From the NCBI RefSeq assembly GCF_024832785.1, contig NZ_CP116615.1, positions 3,534,001 to 3,598,000 of the forward strand: a stretch of 64,000 nt of DNA. The letters are read 5' to 3'. This document shows positions 1-9,012 of the stretch, in pieces. This DNA is from Fontisphaera persica (GTDB taxonomy: Bacteria; Verrucomicrobiota; Verrucomicrobiia; Limisphaerales; Fontisphaeraceae). The translations under genes and the position numbers were made by a program. Each line of letters starts with the position of its first letter. The first letter of the stretch is position 1. Below the pieces are notes generated by a model, which did not search any database, was not told where the DNA came from, and saw only the letters and a program-made list of their open reading frames with translations.

Positions 1-2268
1 CCCACCATCGAGGCTGTCAAGGTGAACCGCGCCGACCATACCCTGTCCGTGGCCGGCCTGGGCCACGCCCCCAGTGAAACCGCCGCCCGCCATCTGACAG
101 CAGAGGTCCAGCGCCTGCAAACCCACCAGGGCGAGCCGTGTTGTTTGCTGCGCGATGCCGCCTCCGATTGCCTCCAATGTCCGGAAACTCCCCCCGTCCT
201 CCCGCCGCACCTCAAGGTGGAGCACCAACCCGGGAGCACGGTCATTGCCCGCGTCACCTGCCCCACCGCGCCCCGATTCTGGCGCTGGCGCCAATGGCCC
301 CTGCCGCGGCTGGTCCCCCGCGAAGTCGAGCTGGCGGAGGAAATTGAAGAATCCGAATGGCGCTGGCAAATGGCCGCCGCTGTGCTGTGCGGCCTCCTGG
401 CCCTGGGAGCCCACTTCACCCTGAGCTTCCGGCTGGCCGGGGACTTCAGCGAAGCCGCCAGTGTGCTGCTCTATTTGCTGGCCTACGTGGCAGGCTCCTG
501 GTTCAACGCCCATGAAGTCTGGGAACGCCTGCAAAAAGGGGTGCTGGATGTTCATTTCCTGATGCTGGCGGTGGCGGTGGGCAGCGCCGCCATCGGCCAT
601 TGGGGAGAGGGCGCCACGCTGTTGTTTCTCTTTTCGTTTTCCGGCGCGCTCGAGCATTACGCCCTCGGCCGCACCCAGCGCGAGATTCGCAGTCTTTTTC
701 GCACCGCCCCCAAAACTGCCACGGTGCTGGACGAACAGGGACACGAACACACCGTGCCCGTCGAGCAGTTGCATCCCGGCCAGCGCCTCCTCATCAAACC
801 CGGCGAGCAATTTCCCGTGGATGCCGAAGTGCTCAAAGGCAGCACCGCCGCCGATGAATCCAATCTTACCGGCGAAGCCACCCCCGTCCCCAAAACCTTG
901 GGCGACACCGTCCTGGCGGGCACGTTGAACCTGTGGGGCGGCGTGGAGGTTGCCGTGCTGCGCCCGGCCAGCCAGAGCGCCTTGCAAAAAATCATCGCGC
1001 TGATTCAGCAGGCGCAACATCTCAAGGCGCCTTCCCAACGCTTCACCGACCGTTTCGGCACCCGCTACACTTATGGTGTGCTGGGGCTTTGCGTGCTGAT
1101 GTTTTTCGTCTGGTGGCTGGGTTTCGGCCTGCCGCCCTTTCAATCCCAAGGTGAGTCGGGCAGCGCCTTCTATCGCGCCATGATTTTGCTGGTCGTGGCC
1201 TCGCCCTGCGCACTGGTGTTGTCCATTCCCTCGGCCGTGCTCGCCGCCATCGCCTGGGCGGCGCGGCGCGGCATCCTCTTCCGCGGCGGCGCCGCCGTGG
1301 AAAACCTGGCCGGCATCCAGGTCGTCGCGCTCGATAAAACCGGCACCCTCACCACGGGCGAGCTCCGCGTGGACCGCATCGAGAGCTTCCCGCCCGGCCG
1401 CGAAACCGAAGTGGCCCAACTGGCCTTCTCCCTGGAGCGCCTTTCCCATCACCCTCTGGCCCGCGCCATCACCGCGCATGGCAAGCGCCTGCAGCTTCAA
1501 CCCCTGGAATTGCAGGACTTCACCTCCCACACCGGTTTGGGTTTGCAGGCGCGCTGCAATGGCGAAGAAGTACGCCTGGGCCGCCGCGAGTGGCTGGCCG
1601 ACGGCCCGGCAGCTCAAATTATTGCCCAAGTGCCTCCTACCGATACCAGCCATTCCGAAGTTTGGGTCTGCCGCAACGGCCTGGTGGGACGCATCCTCCT
1701 CCGCGATGACGTGCGCCCCGCCGCCCGCGAGGTCATTCGCCAAATCCGCGCCGAAGGTTTGCAAACCCTGGTCTTGACGGGCGACCGTCAGGCCGCAGCC
1801 CGCCAGCTTCAGGAAGAGCTGGGACTGGACGATGTCCGCGCCGAATTGAAACCGGAGCAAAAAGTGGCCGCCATCGTGGAATTGACCCGCCAGGGAAAAC
1901 GCGTGGCCATGGTCGGCGATGGTGTGAACGATGCCCCCAGTCTGGCGGCGGCTGATGTGGGCGTGGCCATGGGCGCTCGCGGCTCAGATGCCGCCCTCGA
2001 GCAGGCTGAAGTGGTGTTAATGCATGACCGCCTGGAAAACTTCCACACCGCCTACCAGCTCAGCCGCCGTGCCCGTACGGTAATCCGGCAAAACCTCTTC
2101 ATCTCCCTGGGCACAGTCGTCGTGCTCGCCTTCTGCGCCATCTTGGGCACCATTCCCCTCACCGTGGGTGTCGTCGGCCACGAAGGCAGCACCGTCATTG
2201 TCGTCCTGAACAGCCTCCGCCTGCTGCTCCACCGCCATCCCGATTCTCATGCGCCTGCCTCCGCTTAA
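1..2268 (+). CDS. P1B-4-type heavy-metal exporting ATPase (5' end outside window)
   Basis: This P-type ATPase should pump a divalent metal out of the cytoplasm. The frame is open to base 1, so the true start and probably the CxxC of a heavy-metal-associated domain lie upstream; a GTG at 22 is the first start codon inside the window. Numbering from that GTG, I see the TGEA actuator loop (about 284), the SPC metal-site motif in a membrane helix (about 394), the phosphorylated DKTGTLT loop (about 438), an HP motif (about 476), the GDGVND hinge (about 632), and HEGST in the last helix (about 720). SPC together with HEGST marks the P1B-4 subgroup (CoaT/CtpD/PfeT), whose known substrates are Co, Fe(II), Zn or Ni. 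It is therefore not a CPC-type Cu or Zn/Cd pump. The exact metal cannot be read from the sequence. Confidence 0.9.
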   Translation, partial: PTIEAVKVNRADHTLSVAGLGHAPSETAARHLTAEVQRLQTHQGEPCCLLRDAASDCLQCPETPPVLPPHLKVEHQPGSTVIARVTCPTAPRFWRWRQWPLPRLVPREVELAEEIEESEWRWQMAAAVLCGLLALGAHFTLSFRLAGDFSEAASVLLYLLAYVAGSWFNAHEVWERLQKGVLDVHFLMLAVAVGSAAIGHWGEGATLLFLFSFSGALEHYALGRTQREIRSLFRTAPKTATVLDEQGHEHTVPVEQLHPGQRLLIKPGEQFPVDAEVLKGSTAADESNLTGEATPVPKTLGDTVLAGTLNLWGGVEVAVLRPASQSALQKIIALIQQAQHLKAPSQRFTDRFGTRYTYGVLGLCVLMFFVWWLGFGLPPFQSQGESGSAFYRAMILLVVASPCALVLSIPSAVLAAIAWAARRGILFRGGAAVENLAGIQVVALDKTGTLTTGELRVDRIESFPPGRETEVAQLAFSLERLSHHPLARAITAHGKRLQLQPLELQDFTSHTGLGLQARCNGEEVRLGRREWLADGPAAQIIAQVPPTDTSHSEVWVCRNGLVGRILLRDDVRPAAREVIRQIRAEGLQTLVLTGDRQAAARQLQEELGLDDVRAELKPEQKVAAIVELTRQGKRVAMVGDGVNDAPSLAAADVGVAMGARGSDAALEQAEVVLMHDRLENFHTAYQLSRRARTVIRQNLFISLGTVVVLAFCAILGTIPLTVGVVGHEGSTVIVVLNSLRLLLHRHPDSHAPASA

Positions 2269-2945
2269 AACCAGCGGCCGCAACACCCGGAGATAATCCA
2301 ATATCCCACGCACCAGGCATTACCTCGCCACTACCCCTGCATCTGAGTGTCAGGTTGGCACATCTCCGTGCAGAAATTTCACCCCTCTGTAGTTTTTTGC
2401 TCTCCAAGACTATTTTGAAACGCCCCGAAACAAAGATGCCCGCAAAAATGAACGAAAGAAACGGAAGCAGCACTTAACGGACAGGAACGGCACCAAGCCA
2501 ATGAAGAAGCTGCCCGGCCAACCTTTCCTCAGCTTGATTTTTTTCAGCCAAGGCCTGGCTGGCGTCAGCCTCGTGGCGCGGGGCATGGGCTGCTCCCGCG
2601 CAAGTTCCCGTCAGTCAATGTGATGCAAATTCAGCGGGGGCGGCAAACGATCCTGCAACTCCAGCCGCCGCAATTCGCGATACAGCAATACGGCAGGCGG
2701 AACGAGGAACTTTTGAATGCCACCACTGAAAACGGGCGTTGACCGCCGGGAGGTGCTCTTGCGTTGATTCTTCGTTTTCATAGGGCATCTTTAGTTCAAG
2801 GTTTCTATCTTCTTATCGTCACTATCACATGCTTCATTAAGTGACTTAGCTAGGATCGTGCCAAACTCAGAATCAAGAGACTCTCGCTCTCATTTTTATG
2901 CTGTCCGCTCCCCCCCGCCAATGCTAGGGTTACCCAGTCGAACCG
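2269..2945. other. 677-bp intergenic region with one weak small ORF
   Basis: This stretch is more AT-rich than its neighbours. I see no RNA gene, insertion sequence or clear terminator. The only candidate gene is the 56-codon minus-strand ORF listed separately. The last 60 bases before the next gene hold no obvious Shine-Dalgarno sequence. Confidence 0.5.
2611..2781 (-). CDS. possible small basic protein, 56 aa
   Basis: An ATG-to-TGA frame on the minus strand begins MKTKNQRKST and ends PLNLHHID. The N-terminal 15 residues are strongly basic, and the middle (KFLVPPAVLLYRELRRLELQ) could form an amphipathic helix. I recognise no family. A TTGAAC box lies about 20 bases before the start, but no convincing -10 or ribosome site is visible. 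It stands alone between two plus-strand genes. It could be a short conserved protein of this lineage or a chance frame; the composition looks protein-like, but that is the only support. Confidence 0.3.
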   Translation of the reverse strand: MKTKNQRKSTSRRSTPVFSGGIQKFLVPPAVLLYRELRRLELQDRLPPPLNLHHID

Positions 2946-3533
2946 ATGAAAGATTGGATTATCAACTACTTGCGCGCTCAACAGGCGGCCCTGGCAGCCA
3001 TCCCACCAGAGGCCGTGGCCGAATTAATTGAGCTTTTACGAACCGCCTGGCGGGAAAACCGGCAAATTTTCGCCTTCGGCAACGGCGGCAGCGCGGCAAA
3101 TTGTTCTCACTTCGCCACCGACCTCGGCAAAGGTGCCTCCGACAAGCTCAGCCGCCGTTTCCGCGTCCTCTCGCTCACTGACAATGTAAGCTGGCTGACC
3201 GCCCTGGGTAACGATTATGCCTACGAGGACGTTTTTGTGCGCCAACTGCAAAACTACGCGCAGCCCGGCGATGTGGTGATTGGCGTAAGTGTGAGCGGCA
3301 GCTCGCCCAATTGCGTCAAAGCCCTGGCCTGGGCGCGCGAACAAGGTTGCCGCACCGTGGCGCTGGTCGGCGCCAAACGCGGCCCCATGGCCAGCCTCGC
3401 CGAGCACGTCATTGTCATCCCCGACACCCATTACGGGCGCGTCGAAGACGCCCAGATGGGCATCCTGCACCTGCTGTGCTACGCCTTCATGGAAAATCCC
3501 GCCCTCGCTTCCCCGCCGGCGCCGCCCCAATGA
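2946..3533 (+). CDS. gmhA: SIS-domain phosphosugar isomerase, GmhA (phosphoheptose isomerase)-like
   Basis: This 195-aa protein consists of a single sugar-isomerase (SIS) domain, the usual length for GmhA. The family converts sedoheptulose 7-phosphate to D-glycero-D-manno-heptose 7-phosphate, the first step toward LPS heptose. Visible signatures are the phosphate-binding NGGSAAN loop near residue 41, the second loop SVSGSSPN near 116, and a C-terminal ED-AQMG-LHLL segment carrying the histidine expected in the active site. The position that is usually Glu after the first loop (AAEL in E. coli) is Asp here (HFATDL), so substrate or activity may differ from classical GmhA. No other heptose gene is nearby. 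DiaA-like SIS proteins are the main alternative. Confidence 0.75.
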   Translation: MKDWIINYLRAQQAALAAIPPEAVAELIELLRTAWRENRQIFAFGNGGSAANCSHFATDLGKGASDKLSRRFRVLSLTDNVSWLTALGNDYAYEDVFVRQLQNYAQPGDVVIGVSVSGSSPNCVKALAWAREQGCRTVALVGAKRGPMASLAEHVIVIPDTHYGRVEDAQMGILHLLCYAFMENPALASPPAPPQ

Positions 3534-3596
3534 GGCAGCCGGCTAAAAATTGGCATTGCTTTTTTTCGGAGAGGACGCCAGATTAGTCCTGTGGAT

Positions 3597-3674
3597 CGGG
3601 GCGTAGCGTAGCCTGGCTAGCGCGCTTGTTTCGGGTACAAGAGGTCGTGCGTTCAAATCGCACCGCCCCGACCA
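3597..3674 (+). tRNA. tRNA-Pro (anticodon CGG), CCA encoded
   Basis: A full cloverleaf can be drawn. The acceptor stem is CGGGGCG with CGCCCCG. The D stem is GCGT with GCGC. The anticodon stem is CTTGT with ACAAG, around the loop TTCGGGT (anticodon CGG, G37). The T stem is GTGCG with CGCAC around TTCAAAT. The discriminator is A and CCA is encoded at 3672-3674. It reads proline codon CCG. Confidence 0.97.
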
Positions 3675-3712
3675 TTTTTCTTCCCTCCCATCCCGTCTTC
3701 CCTTCATCAGGT

Positions 3713-4357
3713 TCAATACAAGTGCCAGTACACCGGCAGCACTTTCATCTCCCGCAGCCGCTCAAACGAATGAACCACCAGAAACGCCAGCACGAACCAC
3801 ACCACGCTGAACAGGTGTTTGCGAAAAAGGAGCGGATTGACCGACAACTCCTGGCCCTCCCGAAACTCAAGCACCGCTTTCCAGCGCGGAAAAAAGGCCG
3901 GCACCTCCCGGCGGTATTGTTCAAAACGCTCGCCATGCAGCGCCAGCAGCTTCTTCTCCTCCTCCTGGATGACGAAGGGATAATACAGCGCGAAAAGCAA
4001 CCCCACGCCCCCCACAAAGGTCAGCGTCTCCGTCGCCGCCGCGACGCCCACCGCTCCCAGCGCGCTGAAAAAATAAAGCGGATTGCGGCTTAACGCATAA
4101 GGACCATCCGTGACGAGCACCCGGTCCTTGCGGCCGGCAATATAAAGCGTGCACCAGGAGCGGCCAATCAACGCCACCAGCACCAGCAGCATGCCCCCAA
4201 TTTCCAGCGTGAAATCCACCCAGCCATCCTCCGGCCAGGCATGCCCCGTCACCGCCGCCACCCCCAGCAGCGCCGCCGCCGCCAGCCGCGTGGTGGCAAT
4301 GCGAAAACGGCGCACCATCCACGGCCAGGAGAACGCCATTACTTTGGTCTCCGCCAT
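3713..4357 (-). CDS. isoprenylcysteine carboxyl methyltransferase-like membrane protein
   Basis: This 214-aa integral membrane protein has four or five hydrophobic segments. It carries the ICMT/PEMT family signature: a GPYALSRNPLYF loop at about residue 88, then a C-terminal EEE-KLLALHGE-F-QYR--VPAFFP block. In characterised relatives these regions bind S-adenosylmethionine and methylate a lipid or prenylated substrate at the membrane. Bacterial members are mostly uncharacterised, and no substrate can be inferred here. It is read divergently from the 6-phosphogluconate dehydrogenase gene, with a 246-bp spacer between the two starts. ATG at 4357 is the only good start. Confidence 0.8.
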   Translation of the reverse strand: MAETKVMAFSWPWMVRRFRIATTRLAAAALLGVAAVTGHAWPEDGWVDFTLEIGGMLLVLVALIGRSWCTLYIAGRKDRVLVTDGPYALSRNPLYFFSALGAVGVAAATETLTFVGGVGLLFALYYPFVIQEEEKKLLALHGERFEQYRREVPAFFPRWKAVLEFREGQELSVNPLLFRKHLFSVVWFVLAFLVVHSFERLREMKVLPVYWHLY

Positions 4358-4603
4358 AGCAGAATAAGTACCTTGAACAACACCTTAGCATCAAGCCCCG
4401 GCCATGACAAACCCCGGCTCGCCCCTCCCCCAGCCCGCCGCGCCCAACACCGTCCCCCTCAGGCCAGGAGCGATTCCCGCCAAAATAAGGCTGGCATTCG
4501 CCAAAAAAATTCTGGCTGTCATCTCCAGAATGGCTAAGGTGAAGTTCTCATGCCCGCCAGCGCAGTGGTCTGGCGGCAGACATGGCGAGGATAAACACGA
4601 ACT

Positions 4604-6058
4604 ATGGAACCCAAAGCTGACATCGCAGTCATTGGTCTGGCCGTGATGGGCCAGAACCTGATTTTGAACATGAATGACCACGGCTTCACCGTCGTGGCCT
4701 ACAACCGCACCGTGTCCAAAGTGGACGAATTCCTGGCCAACGAAGCCAAAGGCACCCGCGTCCTGGGCGCCCACAGCATCCCGGAAATGGTGTCCCTCCT
4801 CAAGCGCCCCCGCCGCGTCATGCTCATGGTCAAGGCCGGCAAGGCGGTGGATGAATTCATCGAGCAGCTCCTCCCCCACCTCGAGCCGGGCGACATCATC
4901 ATTGACGGCGGCAATTCCCTCTACCAGGACACCATGCGCCGCACCGCTTACGTCGAGTCCAAGGGCCTCCTCTACATCGGCACCGGCGTCTCCGGCGGCG
5001 AAGAAGGCGCCCGCCGCGGCCCCAGCATCATGCCCGGCGGCTCCCCGGCGGCCTGGCCCCACGTCAAACCCATCTTCCAGGCCATCGCCGCCAAGGTGGC
5101 CGACGGCTCCCCCTGCTGCGACTGGGTGGGCGAAAACGGCGCCGGTCACTTCGTCAAAATGACCCACAACGGCATTGAGTACGGCGACATGCAGCTCATT
5201 TGCGAGGCCTACCACCTCATGAAAGACGGCCTCGGCATGACCCCCGATGAAATGCACCAGGTCTTCGCCGAATGGAACAAGGGCGAGCTCGACTCCTATC
5301 TGATTGAAATCACCCGCGACATCCTCGCCTTCAAGGACGACGACGGCGCGCCGCTGGTGGACAAAATCCTCGACACTGCCGGCCAGAAGGGCACCGGCAA
5401 ATGGACGGTCATCGCCTCCCAGGAAATGGGCATCCCCATCACCTTGATTGCCGAGGCCGTGTACTCCCGTTGCATCTCCGCCATGAAAGACGAGCGGGTC
5501 ATTGCCTCCCAACATTTCTCCGGCCCCAAGCCGCGCATCGCCGGCGACCGCCAGACCTTCATCAACGACATCCGCAAGGCCCTCTACGCCTCCAAAATCA
5601 TCAGCTACACCCAGGGCTACATGCTGCTCCGCGCCGCCGCCCAGGAATACAAGTGGAATCTCAACTACGGCGGCATTGCCCTCATGTGGCGCGGCGGCTG
5701 CATCATCCGCAGCGTCTTCCTCGGCAAAATCAAGGAAGCCTTCGACAAGAACCCGCAGCTCACCAGCCTGCTGCTCGATCCCTTCTTCAAGAAGGAAATC
5801 AAACGCTGCGCCTCAAGCTGGCGCAAGGTCGTGGCCACCGCCGTCCGCAAAGGCATCCCCGTCCCCGCCTTCAGCACCGCCCTGGCGTTCTTCGACGCCT
5901 TCCGCAGCGAGCGCCTCCCTGCCAACCTCTTGCAGGCTCAGCGCGATTACTTCGGCGCCCACACCTACGAGCGCGTGGACAAACCGCGCGGCCAGTTCTT
6001 CCACACCAATTGGACCGGCCGCGGCGGCACCACCTCCGCCAGCACCTACACGGTCTAA
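4604..6058 (+). CDS. gnd: 6-phosphogluconate dehydrogenase, decarboxylating
   Basis: This 484-aa cytoplasmic enzyme oxidises and decarboxylates 6-phosphogluconate to ribulose 5-phosphate, making NADPH in the oxidative pentose phosphate pathway. The N-terminal Rossmann motif GLAVMGQNL follows the start directly. Next come IIDGGNS near residue 104, the substrate loop GTGVSGGEEGARRGPS near 127, the catalytic Lys/Asn segment HFVKMTHNGIEYGDMQ near 184, and GQKGTGKWT near 262. The length matches the long-chain Gnd family. The gene stands alone with its own strong terminator just downstream. No zwf or pgl is visible in the window. Confidence 0.97.
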   Translation: MEPKADIAVIGLAVMGQNLILNMNDHGFTVVAYNRTVSKVDEFLANEAKGTRVLGAHSIPEMVSLLKRPRRVMLMVKAGKAVDEFIEQLLPHLEPGDIIIDGGNSLYQDTMRRTAYVESKGLLYIGTGVSGGEEGARRGPSIMPGGSPAAWPHVKPIFQAIAAKVADGSPCCDWVGENGAGHFVKMTHNGIEYGDMQLICEAYHLMKDGLGMTPDEMHQVFAEWNKGELDSYLIEITRDILAFKDDDGAPLVDKILDTAGQKGTGKWTVIASQEMGIPITLIAEAVYSRCISAMKDERVIASQHFSGPKPRIAGDRQTFINDIRKALYASKIISYTQGYMLLRAAAQEYKWNLNYGGIALMWRGGCIIRSVFLGKIKEAFDKNPQLTSLLLDPFFKKEIKRCASSWRKVVATAVRKGIPVPAFSTALAFFDAFRSERLPANLLQAQRDYFGAHTYERVDKPRGQFFHTNWTGRGGTTSASTYTV

Positions 6059-6079
6059 AATAACGCGACCCTCGCGCCT

Positions 6080-6113
6080 GCGCCGTCCGCATCGCCGGAC
6101 GGCGCTTTTTTTT
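6080..6113 (+). terminator. rho-independent terminator of gnd
   Basis: A perfect 10-bp stem (GCGCCGTCCG at 6080-6089, CGGACGGCGC at 6096-6105) with a 6-base loop is followed by eight T residues (6106-6113). It lies 21 bases past the gnd stop and abuts the end of the convergent minus-strand gene. Confidence 0.93.
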
Positions 6114-7093
6114 CATTCCAGGTCCAGCCGCCAGCGCCCCAGCAGATGCAGATTGTCCAGCCACACCTCCTGCGGGCCGTCCGCCTGGATTTCCAGCGTC
6201 ACCAAATCCAGCTTGCCACGATGCTCCTCGGGAATGACATCAAACAACGTCTCCACCTTGGCCCACCGGCCCTCCACCGCTTGCGCCGCCGGCACCGCAA
6301 ACACCATCTGGTTGGGGGTCCCGTAGTCCGTGATGAACGCCCACCGCAGCGTGGCCCGCCCGGCCGGCGTCCGCGCATACAAGCCCAGCCCCCGCGCCTG
6401 AAACAAATCCAGATGCCACCCCCGCACCACCGTGGTGGCCACCGTCACGCTCCGGCGCCCCGGCGGCAACGCCACCCGCAGCGCCGCATAACCATTGTAC
6501 GCATTGGTGTGCGCGGCCAGCGCGTGTCCCGCCGGCACGCTCCCATGCCAGCGCCAGTTGTCCCACCCCTCCTCAAAACCCTCCAAAAACGGCCAGAACG
6601 GCCGCGCAATCTCCTCCAGCCCCGCCTCCCCCGGATGGCACACGCGCATGGGAGAAATATTGGTGGCCTGCGCCGGCACGGCCACCGCCAGAAAATACAC
6701 CAGCGGCACCTCCAGATGCGGCACCGGCACGGTGACATCCCATGTCCCCGTCCGCCGCGTCAACGGCGTGGCGCGCCATGCCCGGGCCGCCCAATGCCCC
6801 GGCGCATCCAGACTGTGCCACAACACCACGCTGGCGTTGGTGGGCAGACCGGAATCAGCCCAGCTCACCTTCAACTTGCCCGCCACCCCCTCGCAACGCA
6901 GCGACTCAAATCCGTTGGTGACGGGCTGCATCCACCCCTGCGGATAACCGGGCGCGCCCTCCACCCACCGGTCGCCCGCCGGCGCGCTGGCGCCCTCGGC
7001 CCCGCCAAGCGAGACCCCCGCCAGCCCCAGCAGGACCACCGCCCCGGCGCCGCGCCGGAGCCAGCCGCCAAACCCACGCGCCCGCCCGTTCAT
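6113..7093 (-). CDS. secreted protein of unknown function, possible carbohydrate-binding-like fold
   Basis: This 326-aa protein starts with a signal-peptide-like stretch: an Arg-rich start, then GAVVLLGLAGVSLGGAEG, with cleavage probably near residue 33. The mature part seems to have two beta-rich regions. The first (about 60-160) resembles an Ig-like or starch-binding sandwich (VVLWHSLDAPGHWAARAWRA). The second (about 180-320) resembles a jelly-roll that ends in EVWLDNLHLLG, a phrasing common in carbohydrate-binding CBM-like modules. No catalytic domain is recognisable. It ends on the gnd terminator and lies 2 bases after the LapA-like gene, so the two are probably cotranscribed. The function is unknown. 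Confidence 0.6.
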   Translation of the reverse strand: MNGRARGFGGWLRRGAGAVVLLGLAGVSLGGAEGASAPAGDRWVEGAPGYPQGWMQPVTNGFESLRCEGVAGKLKVSWADSGLPTNASVVLWHSLDAPGHWAARAWRATPLTRRTGTWDVTVPVPHLEVPLVYFLAVAVPAQATNISPMRVCHPGEAGLEEIARPFWPFLEGFEEGWDNWRWHGSVPAGHALAAHTNAYNGYAALRVALPPGRRSVTVATTVVRGWHLDLFQARGLGLYARTPAGRATLRWAFITDYGTPNQMVFAVPAAQAVEGRWAKVETLFDVIPEEHRGKLDLVTLEIQADGPQEVWLDNLHLLGRWRLDLE

Positions 7094-7095
7094 CG

Positions 7096-7335
7096 TTATT
7101 TGTCCGACTTCTGCGAGCGGCTGCCCCCCTTGCCGCCGGCGGTCAGTATCGTGCCCGTGAGCACGCCAATCGCAAAAAACACATAATACATGATTGCCGC
7201 CGGCTGCTTCACTTTATTCGGCAAAATCAGCGGCATGTGAAACTCCACCGTCTGGCGGTTTTCCATCCCCATCAACACCAGCAACAGCAGCACCACGATG
7301 AGAAACAGGGTCTTGAGCAGCAACTTGGTATTCAT
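7096..7335 (-). CDS. LapA-domain (DUF1049-like) small membrane protein
   Basis: This 79-aa protein has two hydrophobic helices (residues about 5-23 and 45-64) separated by a short polar loop, then a basic, Ser-rich tail (KGGSRSQKSDK). The first helix followed by NRQTVEFHMPL resembles LapA/YciS-family proteins, which in enterobacteria help LPS assembly factors. I start it at the ATG at 7335 because the upstream extension of the open frame is polar and Arg-rich and would place the first helix deep inside the protein. It precedes the secreted protein gene by 2 bases. Confidence 0.7.
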   Translation of the reverse strand: MNTKLLLKTLFLIVVLLLLVLMGMENRQTVEFHMPLILPNKVKQPAAIMYYVFFAIGVLTGTILTAGGKGGSRSQKSDK

Positions 7336-7562
7336 AAAAAAATCTTCAGCCCGGCCAGACATTACGCGCGCCGCCAGCCCTGAAAAGCAAAAAACTCGCC
7401 CCGCCCGCGCCGCCACCGCGCTTCGCTGCACCCCCCGTTCCGGCCTGTATTTGAAATACGACTTGCCGGACCCCTCCAATCAGACATAATCCGACTGGCC
7501 AGCATGACCTAATGTGGTAGCTTTGCAGGGCAGCCGCTGCTGGGCAGCGGAACTGCCAGCGA

Positions 7563-8858
7563 ATGATTTTAGTTATGCGCGGCTCAAAAACCGAAGCGAA
7601 GGCAGCGGACTGGGAGGCCGGCCTGACCGCAGGCCCGGCCGCCCAGGACTCCGGCCGGCCCAAGCTGCTGATTGTGGACGACGATGCCGGCCCGCGCAAT
7701 TCCCTCAAAATCATCTTCCACGACGACTACGAAGTGTTCACCGCCGCCAGCGGCGAGGAGGCCCTCGAAATCATCAAACAGCATACCATCAATGCCGCCA
7801 TCCTCGACATCCGCATGTCCGGCATGTCCGGCATTGATTTGCTGGGACAAATCCGCACCCAGGACCCGGACGTCGCGGTCATCATGCTCACCGCGTATGA
7901 GACGGTCGAAACCGCCCGCCAGGCCCTGCGCCTGGGCGCCTGTGACTACCTCACCAAGCCCTTTGACCTCCTCACCATGCGCGCCGCCGTCGCCAAGGCC
8001 GTCGAGCGCAACCGCTGCGCCCGCCGCTTCCGCGCCAATGAAGAAGCCCTCAAGCAGATTCAATCCCAGTTGCACGAATACCAGGTGCGCGAGGAAATGG
8101 CCCGCAAACAGGGCGAAATCTACAGCATGGTCCTCCATGACATCAACAACCCCCTCACCGTCATCTCCGGCCTCGCCGTCATGGCCAACGAACGCCTCCG
8201 CCGCCTCCAAGTCCCCTACACCCCGGACTTGTCCTCCGTCCGCGAAGACCTGTCCCAAATTGAACAACAGGTCTTCAAATGCCTCGAAGTCTCCCGCCGC
8301 TACCTCGGCTTTGCCCGCCGCCGGCCGGGCGAAACCCCCGTCGTCAACGTCAACCGCGTGCTCGAAGATTTGCGCACCCTCCTCCGCCCCAACCCCCTCT
8401 TGGAGGGCCACGAGCTGCTCCTCGAACCGCCCCCCATGGAAATCTTTGCCCTGATTAATGGCACCGATTTAATCCAAATCCTGCTCAACCTCGTCATCAA
8501 CGCCCTCCAAGCCACCGACATGCCCCATCAGGTCCGCATTGCCGCCCAGCTCATCCAGCAGCCCGTCCCCCCCGCCCTCATGCAGGAAGCCAATCACGCC
8601 TGCTTCGCCTGCCGCCTCGCCTTCCACAACCAGCCACCCCTGGTGGAACTCCGCGTCGCCGACAACGGCCCCGGCATCGCCACCGTCCCCATCAAGCGCA
8701 TTTTCGAGGCCTACTACACCACCAAACAGGCAGGCAAAGGCACCGGTCTGGGCCTGACCATCGTCCAGCATCTGCTGGAACAGGCGCACGGGGGTTTGCG
8801 CGTCGAATCCCAACCCGGCCTGGGAACCACCTTCACCTTGTGGATACCCGCACGGTGA
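7563..8858 (+). CDS. hybrid sensor: N-terminal receiver plus C-terminal histidine kinase
   Basis: This 431-aa soluble protein has a receiver domain at about residues 35-150, with the phospho-acceptor Asp82 in AILDIRMSG and the conserved Lys in LTKPFD. A short coiled coil follows, then a dimerisation/phosphotransfer helix with His192 in MVLHDINNPLTVIS, then a HATPase domain (N box NLVINALQA near 307, DNGPGI at 367, GKGTGLGLTI near 394). There is no membrane segment, so an upstream kinase or a partner probably feeds the receiver. A CxxC pair (Cys347, Cys350) sits between the N box and the G1 box, where most kinases have no such motif. It is read divergently from the LapA-like gene and sits next to a degenerate kinase and a lone receiver. 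Confidence 0.9.
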   Translation: MILVMRGSKTEAKAADWEAGLTAGPAAQDSGRPKLLIVDDDAGPRNSLKIIFHDDYEVFTAASGEEALEIIKQHTINAAILDIRMSGMSGIDLLGQIRTQDPDVAVIMLTAYETVETARQALRLGACDYLTKPFDLLTMRAAVAKAVERNRCARRFRANEEALKQIQSQLHEYQVREEMARKQGEIYSMVLHDINNPLTVISGLAVMANERLRRLQVPYTPDLSSVREDLSQIEQQVFKCLEVSRRYLGFARRRPGETPVVNVNRVLEDLRTLLRPNPLLEGHELLLEPPPMEIFALINGTDLIQILLNLVINALQATDMPHQVRIAAQLIQQPVPPALMQEANHACFACRLAFHNQPPLVELRVADNGPGIATVPIKRIFEAYYTTKQAGKGTGLGLTIVQHLLEQAHGGLRVESQPGLGTTFTLWIPAR

Positions 8859-9012
8859 CCATGCCAGCAACTCTCTGGCGCGTGTTCCCTTCCTGCCCTC
8901 CCTCAGGAAGGCGGGCAGCCTTGCCTTGCTCAGCCACCCGCACCACTCCCGCCGGCGCCAGGACGCCCCCGGCCATGACCTCCACCCGCGCCCATCAACC
9001 TTGAGCCATCCC

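Noticed and set aside
8888-8911. 8-bp hairpin CCTTCCTG/CAGGAAGG after the hybrid kinase gene as a terminator
   Set aside because: No T run follows and an alternative pairing competes; too weak to list as a terminator.
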